A stretch of 20,857 nucleotides of DNA from an uncultured Pseudomonadota bacterium (GTDB lineage: Bacteria; Pseudomonadota; Gammaproteobacteria; Methylococcales; Methylomonadaceae). A program made the position numbers and the translations under genes. The first letter of the stretch is position 1. Every line of letters starts with the position of its first letter. The notes under the pieces are model-generated. The model was not told the origin of the DNA and did no database searches. It saw only the letters and a list, made by a program, of their open reading frames with translations. The stretch covers positions 1 to 20,857 of the forward strand of contig CAJBJW010000129.1 in the NCBI GenBank assembly GCA_903953455.1, read 5' to 3'. Shown piece by piece: positions 15,645-20,857 of this stretch.

Positions 15645-16967
15645 ATGAATCAATCTGAATTTAAAAAACGTCGCAAACAGCTCATGCAACGCATTGGAAT
15701 AGGTAACATTGCTTTAATAAGCAGTGCTGGAGTGCGTGTGCGCAACCGTGATGTGGACTATCCTTTCCGCCAAGACAGTGATTTTTATTATCTAACCGGT
15801 TTCAATGAGCCGGATGCACTGGCCGTTTTTATTCCTGGTCGCAGTCAAGGTGAATATATTTTGTTTTGCCGTGAATTTGACGAGAAAAAAGCACTATGGG
15901 AAGGAGCACATGCTGGACTTGAAGGAGCCATCAAACACTATGCTGCGGATGATTCGTTTCCAATTGACGACATCGATGATATTGTTTCAGGTATGCTCGA
16001 AAATAAAACAAAAGTGTTTTATCCCATGGGGCGCGATACAGATTTAGATCATAGCCTGCAAGAATGGATACGCCATATTCGCAGTCAATCACGTAGTGGA
16101 GTGATGGCCCCTGCAGAATTGGCTTCAATTGAGCCGATCGTGCATGAAATGCGTTTGTTCAAAAGCGCTGCTGAATTAAAACTTATGCGATACGCTGCAC
16201 AGATAAGTGCAGAGGCGCATGTTAAAGCCATGCAGCTCTGCGTCGCAGGAAAGTATGAATATCAAGTCGAAGCGGACATTGTGCATCACTTTATGCAATC
16301 TGGTCTGCGCAACGTGGCGTACCCATCTATTGTGGCAGGTGGCAAAAATGCGTGTACACTGCACTACACAGAAAATAGTGATAAATTAAAAAATGGCGAT
16401 TTACTGCTCATTGATGCTGGCGCAGAATGCGATCACTATGCCGCTGATATTACGCGCACCTTCCCCGTTTCCGGTAAATTCAGTGAACCACAAGCCTTAC
16501 TCTACCAATTGGTTTTAGATGCGCAATTCGCTGCCATTGAACAAATCAAACCAAATGTACCCTGGAATGCTGCACATGACGCATCGGTTGAAGTGTTAAC
16601 AAAGGGCTTGGTTAAGCTCGGTTTACTCAAAGGCACTGTGTCTAAATTAATTAAGAACGAAAAGTATAAGCAGTTTTATATGCACCGCATCGGTCACTGG
16701 CTGGGCATGGATGTTCACGACGTGGGGGATTACAAAATCCATCAAGAATGGCGACTTCTGCAAGCGGGAATGGTTCTCACTGTTGAACCAGGTCTCTATA
16801 TTCCAGAAGATTGTAAAAGTGTTGATAAAAAATGGCGTGGTATTGGAATTCGCATTGAAGATGATGTCTTAGTCACAAAAAATGGTTATGAAATTCTTAC
16901 GCATGAAGTTCCTAAAACCATTACAGAAATCGAAACGTTAATGGCAGAGGCGAAAAGTGGATGTTGA
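15645..16967 (+). CDS. pepP: Xaa-Pro aminopeptidase (aminopeptidase P)
   Basis: A cytosolic dimanganese peptidase that removes an N-terminal residue preceding proline. From the ATG at 15645 the protein has 440 residues, one fewer than E. coli PepP. The N-terminal domain (1-170) includes NRDVDYPFRQDSDFYYLTGF. The pita-bread catalytic domain (about 175-440) carries the five metal ligands: D257 in LIDAGAE, D268 in ADITRTF, H351 in HRIGHWLG, E381 in VEPGLYIPED and E405 in GIRIEDDV. The longer frame from 15600 lies inside ygfB and is not needed. It overlaps ubiH by 11 bases. Confidence 0.96.
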   Translation: MNQSEFKKRRKQLMQRIGIGNIALISSAGVRVRNRDVDYPFRQDSDFYYLTGFNEPDALAVFIPGRSQGEYILFCREFDEKKALWEGAHAGLEGAIKHYAADDSFPIDDIDDIVSGMLENKTKVFYPMGRDTDLDHSLQEWIRHIRSQSRSGVMAPAELASIEPIVHEMRLFKSAAELKLMRYAAQISAEAHVKAMQLCVAGKYEYQVEADIVHHFMQSGLRNVAYPSIVAGGKNACTLHYTENSDKLKNGDLLLIDAGAECDHYAADITRTFPVSGKFSEPQALLYQLVLDAQFAAIEQIKPNVPWNAAHDASVEVLTKGLVKLGLLKGTVSKLIKNEKYKQFYMHRIGHWLGMDVHDVGDYKIHQEWRLLQAGMVLTVEPGLYIPEDCKSVDKKWRGIGIRIEDDVLVTKNGYEILTHEVPKTITEIETLMAEAKSGC

Positions 16968-18132
16968 TTTAATTATTGTCGGTGGCGGTTTAGCGGGAAA
17001 TTGCCTTGCACTATCACTTCAAAATACCGGTTTGAAAATCGCTATTATCGAAGCTCAGTCACGTCAAACAATCGACGGCGCCGCGTTAGGTGATCGCGCC
17101 TTAGCCCTTGCTGCTGGAACCGTTGACGCGCTAGGCTCGCTCGATTTATGGGAAGGTATCTCACACGCAGCAACGCCTATTGAAAACATTCATGTTTCCG
17201 ATCAAGGGCATTTTGGTAAAACGCATTTATCTGCTAAAAAAGAAAATGTACCCGCATTAGGTTATGTTATTGCCGCGCGTGATTTAGAAAATCACATCGC
17301 CAACCATGTTGCTAAACTCCAAAATACAACCGTATTTTATTCTACGCGTGTTGCAGGGATTATTTCAGATGAGAATGCTGTCTTTGTGAGTTTAAAATTA
17401 GAGCAGGAATCGATCAATCTACGTGCAAAACTGGTTGTAGGTGCAGATGGTGGAAATTCTTCAGTACGCCAATTATTAAATATTACGCAGCATCGCACCG
17501 ATTACGGGCAATCAGCCATAGTGACGACTATTAGCACATCAAGACCGCATCAAAATGTCGCTTATGAGCGATTTACGTCATCAGGGCCTTTAGCGCTACT
17601 GCCTTTAGGAACACATCATTGTGCGGTGGTTTGGACACGCAAAAGTGACGATGCACAAGCATTAATGCAAGGCAGTGAAGCGGATTTTATCGCACAACTC
17701 CAACAGTGTTTTGGTTATCGTTTAGGTGAATTAAATTTAAGCGCACCAAGGCACGCTTTCCCATTATCGCTCATTCGTGCAGACGATATTATTGCTAATC
17801 GTGCCGTCATTATTGGTAATGCAGCGCATCAACTTCATCCTGTTGCTGGGCAAGGTTTTAATTTAGGATTACGAGACGTCACCGCGCTAGCAACCATGAT
17901 TGCTATGCAAAGTGATAATGATTTTGGTGCGCCTGACTTTTTAGCAAGTTATGCAAAAAAACGTGAAAGCGATCAATCACGCACTATTCAATTCACCGAT
18001 GCGTTAGTTCATGTTTTTTCTAATGAATGGCTCGCACTGGCTGCAGTTCGAAATTTAGGTTTAACGTTACTTGATACATTGCCTTTTGCGAAAAGCATTT
18101 TAGCTAAACATGCAATGGGATTACATTTGTAG
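16957..18132 (+). CDS. ubiH: 2-octaprenyl-6-methoxyphenol hydroxylase UbiH
   Basis: A flavin monooxygenase of aerobic ubiquinone synthesis, adding one ring hydroxyl. The 391-residue length fits UbiH. The N-terminal FAD fold has VGGGLAGN (8-15). A central GADGGNSSVRQ segment follows, and the C-terminal FAD motif reads GNAAHQLHPVAGQGFNLGLRDV in two halves, typical of UbiH/UbiF/UbiI. UbiH rather than a paralogue is preferred because the gene follows ygfB-pepP and because of the DRALALAAGT and RARDLE-like (AARDLENH) signatures. The start is GTG at 16957, within the end of pepP, preceded by AGAGG at 16945-16949. UbiI, usually next in E. coli, is absent here. Confidence 0.9.
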   Translation: MDVDLIIVGGGLAGNCLALSLQNTGLKIAIIEAQSRQTIDGAALGDRALALAAGTVDALGSLDLWEGISHAATPIENIHVSDQGHFGKTHLSAKKENVPALGYVIAARDLENHIANHVAKLQNTTVFYSTRVAGIISDENAVFVSLKLEQESINLRAKLVVGADGGNSSVRQLLNITQHRTDYGQSAIVTTISTSRPHQNVAYERFTSSGPLALLPLGTHHCAVVWTRKSDDAQALMQGSEADFIAQLQQCFGYRLGELNLSAPRHAFPLSLIRADDIIANRAVIIGNAAHQLHPVAGQGFNLGLRDVTALATMIAMQSDNDFGAPDFLASYAKKRESDQSRTIQFTDALVHVFSNEWLALAAVRNLGLTLLDTLPFAKSILAKHAMGLHL

Positions 18133-18141
18133 TTGATTCGC

Positions 18142-18164
18142 TATAATTTTTATTTTTTGAGGAG
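18142..18164 (+). promoter_or_regulatory. Candidate -10 box and strong ribosome-binding site
   Basis: A perfect TATAAT at 18142-18147 lies in the 38-base gap after ubiH, but no good -35 box is at the right distance. GAGGAG at 18159-18164 is well spaced to the ATG at 18171. The next gene may have its own promoter as well as read-through from ubiH. Confidence 0.4.
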
Positions 18165-18170
18165 TAAAAC

Positions 18171-18602
18171 ATGACAGAAATTATTTATGTATTATTAGTA
18201 GGTTATGCAGGGTATGTGATCTATACCGCAATGAGTGATGAGAGTGTAACTAAAAAATCTGAGAAACCCAGTGCAGCCGCTTTTACTGCGCCGCCACCCT
18301 TAATGCCTAATATTGAATCGAAATTACTTGTAAAACCCGAAACGATAAGTAAAGTAGAAAAAACAGATGATCAGTCATCGAAAACTACCACAGCTAAAAA
18401 AGGCTTAAAAAATCCAAAAACGGGTGAAATCACATCTAGTTATGCTAATTATCGTGTAATGAAACGTTGGATTAAAGACGCGTTAGTGTCTGAAGGTTTG
18501 CTGGACAAAATTTATAAAAATAACGAATTAACACCAGACATCGAAGCAAAAATCAAAAACGCTATTATCCAACTCGAACAAAACGAAACCTATCGCGCTT
18601 AA
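18171..18602 (+). CDS. Unrecognised single-pass membrane protein
   Basis: I do not recognise this 143-residue protein. It has an N-terminal transmembrane segment (about 3-20) with few preceding residues, a long disordered linker rich in Lys, Ser, Thr, Ala and Pro (about 21-76), and a compact, probably helical C-terminal domain (about 77-140) beginning GLKNPKTGEITSSYANYR, then KRWIKDALVSEGLLDKIY. The layout resembles small envelope proteins in which a membrane anchor presents a soluble domain, but which side of the membrane it faces is unclear. It has the strongest Shine-Dalgarno sequence in this half of the window, so it is surely a real gene. It sits between ubiH and trmB. Confidence 0.75.
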   Translation: MTEIIYVLLVGYAGYVIYTAMSDESVTKKSEKPSAAAFTAPPPLMPNIESKLLVKPETISKVEKTDDQSSKTTTAKKGLKNPKTGEITSSYANYRVMKRWIKDALVSEGLLDKIYKNNELTPDIEAKIKNAIIQLEQNETYRA

Positions 18603-18630
18603 TTAAAATGACTTTGACTTACCATTATTT

Positions 18631-19332
18631 ATGACATTTGAAAATACCAACGTGCCACCCCGTATTCGCAGTTTTGTTAGACGCAAGGGCAGGGTGACAC
18701 CGGGGCAAAGTTTTGCATTAGAAAACCACGCACCACTTTATTGTCTTGATTTTGATCAAGAGGATATAGATTTTGAAACCATTTTTGGACGAAAAGCACC
18801 ACTGATCGTGGAAATCGGTTTTGGCAATGGAGACAGTTTAGCGAAAATGGCTGCTGAAAATCCCGAAATGAATTATCTTGGCATCGAAGTGCATCGCGCA
18901 GGTGTTGGGCATTTACTGATGTTGATTGAATCGCTTGAATTAACCAATATCCGAATTTATTGCCATGACGCCATTGAGATTCTTGAACAACGGCTACCAA
19001 ATGCAAGTTTGGCGGGTGTGCATTTATTTTTTCCCGACCCGTGGCATAAGAAAAAACATTTTAAACGCCGCATTGTGCGAGACAGTTTTGTGGAATTATT
19101 AGCGCAAAAACTCGCGCCAGAGGGATATTTTCATGCAGCAACCGACTGGGAGAATTATGCGCAGTGGATGCTTGATATTTTAAATCGTGCGCCACAATTT
19201 CAAAATCTCAGTCCAACAAATGATTTTTGTGAGCGCCCAGATTACCGTCCACTCACAAAATTTGAACAACGCGGCATACGCCTTGGTCACGGTGTGTGGG
19301 ACGTGATGTATGTTAAGCGTTCGCTAGATTGA
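18631..19332 (+). CDS. trmB: tRNA (guanine-N7)-methyltransferase
   Basis: TrmB methylates G46 in the tRNA variable loop using S-adenosylmethionine. The 233-residue protein shows the cofactor loop VEIGFGNGDS (60-69), acidic E86 in YLGIEVHRAGVG, D113 after YCH, and the family signature FFPDPWHKKKHFKRR (133-147), in which D136 is the presumed catalytic aspartate. The C-terminus reads FEQRGIRLGHGVWDVMYVKR. The ATG at 18631 is 28 bases after the previous gene and has only a weak ribosome-binding site. Its 3' end overlaps the end of the converging minus-strand gene by 20 bases. Confidence 0.96.
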   Translation: MTFENTNVPPRIRSFVRRKGRVTPGQSFALENHAPLYCLDFDQEDIDFETIFGRKAPLIVEIGFGNGDSLAKMAAENPEMNYLGIEVHRAGVGHLLMLIESLELTNIRIYCHDAIEILEQRLPNASLAGVHLFFPDPWHKKKHFKRRIVRDSFVELLAQKLAPEGYFHAATDWENYAQWMLDILNRAPQFQNLSPTNDFCERPDYRPLTKFEQRGIRLGHGVWDVMYVKRSLD

Positions 19333-20572
19333 AAATGATTTTACCTGCTTTCAGGGTGTGCGTGACACGCCCTGTGAGTGTCTCACCCCAAAAAGGCGTG
19401 TTGATACCTTCACTTCGCCAATTATCCGCATTCGCTAGCCAAGTGGCGTTAGGATCAAATATACAGATATCAGCGGGTAATCCAACAGCAAGTTTTCCAG
19501 TATTCAATCCTAAAATAGTAGCTGGTCTTTCATTCAGTAATGATAATGCATTTGGCAAATCAATCACTTTTTGTTCAACCAATCGCAATAATAAGGGTAA
19601 CAGTGTTTCTAAAGTAGACATACCGGCTTTTGTTTCAGGAAATGCCGCTAATTTCGCATCTAGGTTACGGGGTTGATGATCAGAGCAAATGCTATCAATC
19701 GTGCCGTTAATGAGGCCACTACGAAGATACTCTAAATCCTGCCTATCGCGCAGTGGTGGCAAAACATGATAATGACTATCAAACGGGACAACATCATCTT
19801 GCGTTAAATGTAGCTGATGCATGGCAACATCAGCGGTTACATTCAATCCATATTTTCTCGCTTGCTGAAGTTTAATCACCGCCCGCCATGAACTTAGCTG
19901 TCCAAAATGGACACGGCACCCCGTCAATTCAACCAATTCTAAACACTGTTCAAGTGCAATCGTTTCCGCTGTATCTGGAATACTTGGTAAACCATAACGC
20001 GTTGCCATCTCGCCTTCATGTGCACACCCGCCATTGCTTAGGCTAAATTCATTCGGGCGATACATAAATAATAAATCATGGCTTGCGGCATATTCCATTG
20101 CCCGACGCAAAATCAATAAATTTTTGACCGGAAATTGCCCGTTACTGACCGCAATGCAGCCTGCTTTTTTGAGTGACAGCATCGAGCTTAATTCACTGCC
20201 GTCAAGATTTTGAGTTAATGCTCCAATAAAACGACAAGATGAATAACCAGCCTGTTTTGCTAATCCATCTAAATGTTTGACGACTTCGGGTGTGTCAATA
20301 ATGGGTGAAATATCGGGTTGGACACAAAACGTGGTCACACCTGAACAGGCGGCAACGTGAGCTTCTTTTGCGATATTTGATAAACGCACACTCAAATCTA
20401 CAAAACCTGCACAGACCACTTTCCCTGTTGCTTCAATTAGTTGATCTACTTCAAAATTTATTGGGCATTCATTGATGGCAATAATATGTCCATCAGCAAT
20501 ATAAATATCCCCAGTCCTATCTAATTTATTCGCGTAATCAACAAGGCGTCCGTTTTGGATTTTTATTTTCAT
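19313..20572 (-). CDS. pyrX: Dihydroorotase-like pseudoenzyme (PyrC'/PyrX type)
   Basis: A 419-residue amidohydrolase-fold protein of the dihydroorotase family. Known non-catalytic members (PyrC' of Pseudomonas) form the scaffold of an aspartate transcarbamoylase complex in pyrimidine synthesis. Here the metal ligands are mostly gone. The usual DLHVHLREPG reads DLSVRLSN (S61 and R63 replace both histidines). The bridging TDDG reads VSNG (142-145). The histidine of HAED/HCED is replaced in FMYRPNE. The CHxS histidine is lost in HFGQLSS (222-228). Only SDH (297-299) persists, reading SDHQPRNLDAK, which is very like PyrC' HHQPHERDAK. Downstream YHVLPPLRDRQD also fits. pyrB is not adjacent. The gene starts five bases after a ribonucleotide reductase gene. 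The pseudoenzyme call is strong; the complex is inferred from homology. Confidence 0.9.
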   Translation of the reverse strand: MKIKIQNGRLVDYANKLDRTGDIYIADGHIIAINECPINFEVDQLIEATGKVVCAGFVDLSVRLSNIAKEAHVAACSGVTTFCVQPDISPIIDTPEVVKHLDGLAKQAGYSSCRFIGALTQNLDGSELSSMLSLKKAGCIAVSNGQFPVKNLLILRRAMEYAASHDLLFMYRPNEFSLSNGGCAHEGEMATRYGLPSIPDTAETIALEQCLELVELTGCRVHFGQLSSWRAVIKLQQARKYGLNVTADVAMHQLHLTQDDVVPFDSHYHVLPPLRDRQDLEYLRSGLINGTIDSICSDHQPRNLDAKLAAFPETKAGMSTLETLLPLLLRLVEQKVIDLPNALSLLNERPATILGLNTGKLAVGLPADICIFDPNATWLANADNWRSEGINTPFWGETLTGRVTHTLKAGKIIFNLANA

Positions 20573-20577
20573 GTAAC

Positions 20578-20857
20578 TTAAAGTTTTCCGTAATAACCTT
20601 CTTTTAGTGCATCAAACAAATTGGCTGCACTGTGAATTTCACCATCGTATTCAATTTCATCATTGCCTTTAAACTCAACATTTGAGCCATCATCTAGTGT
20701 AAATTGATAGGTGGTATTTTCTAAATCGGACTCTTTAACGAGAACGCCTTGGAAAACCTCAGGATTGAATCTAAACGTGGTGCAACCTTTTAATCCTTTG
20801 TCGTAAGCGTATTCGTAAATAGATTTAAAATCTTCATACGGATAATCTGTGGGGACA
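20578..20857 (-). CDS. C-terminal part of class II (adenosylcobalamin-dependent) ribonucleotide reductase, partial
   Basis: An open minus-strand frame runs from the window edge to a stop at 20580-20578, giving the last 92-93 residues of a protein. It reads PTDYPYEDFKSIYEYAYDKG, then LKGCTTFRFNPEVFQGVLVKE, then DGEIHSAANLFDALKEGYYGKL at the very end. This matches my recollection of the C-terminus of B12-dependent (NrdJ/NrdZ-type) ribonucleoside-diphosphate reductases, which make deoxyribonucleotides without needing oxygen. The catalytic barrel is outside the window. Only one cysteine is visible in this piece and no terminal CxxC pair. Its stop is five bases before the dihydroorotase-like start, so the two are probably one transcript. 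Confidence 0.7.
   Translation of the reverse strand, partial: VPTDYPYEDFKSIYEYAYDKGLKGCTTFRFNPEVFQGVLVKESDLENTTYQFTLDDGSNVEFKGNDEIEYDGEIHSAANLFDALKEGYYGKL

Noticed and set aside
18677..19006. Minus-strand open frame of 109 codons inside trmB
   Set aside because: Antisense to a well-supported methyltransferase, with no ribosome-binding site or recognisable domain.

Overview
The window looks like chromosomal DNA of an AT-rich gammaproteobacterium. The best evidence is the conserved cell-division, 6S RNA and ubiquinone neighbourhood: a TIGR02449 coiled-coil gene, zapA and 6S RNA (ssrS) run on the minus strand, divergent from ygfB-pepP-ubiH on the plus strand. This is the Escherichia coli arrangement, except that ubiI and ygfA are missing. 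I cannot name the genus. I see no phage, insertion sequence or CRISPR array.

Layout. Positions 1-350 are non-coding, apart from a terminator serving a minus-strand tRNA-Thr(UGU) at 351-426. Plus-strand genes follow: a cytosolic-looking L,D-transpeptidase fold protein, a type II NADH dehydrogenase (ndh), a YcxB-like membrane protein and a YheS-type ABC-F ATPase. At 4950-9526 there is a four-gene cluster, mlaA-pgaB-pgaC-pgaD, coding for an outer-membrane lipid-asymmetry lipoprotein followed by the deacetylase, synthase and accessory subunit of the poly-N-acetylglucosamine (PNAG) exopolysaccharide machine. The outer-membrane export porin gene pgaA, which normally precedes pgaB, is not here. A gene-free gap of about 430 bases (9527-9955) holds a palindrome and the minus-strand terminator.

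From 14985 down to 9956, the minus strand carries the TIGR02449 gene, zapA, 6S RNA, a large membrane protein fused to a spermidine-synthase-like domain, and an oligopeptide-type solute-binding lipoprotein. The joints are tight: ATGA overlaps at both ends, and the 6S closing stem begins within the zapA stop codon. From 15131 the plus strand carries ygfB, pepP, ubiH, an unrecognised membrane-anchored protein and trmB. trmB converges with, and overlaps by 20 bases, a minus-strand dihydroorotase homologue that has lost nearly all its metal ligands (a PyrC'-type pseudoenzyme). That gene lies five bases downstream of the 3' end of what appears to be a class II (B12-dependent) ribonucleotide reductase, cut by the window edge.

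Most genes are housekeeping. The parts most worth a second look are the PNAG cluster with mlaA in the place of pgaA, the membrane aminopropyltransferase-like/solute-binding protein pair behind 6S RNA, the extended terminal stem of the 6S RNA, and the dead dihydroorotase next to a ribonucleotide reductase. I did not find a clearly new defence or mobile system.
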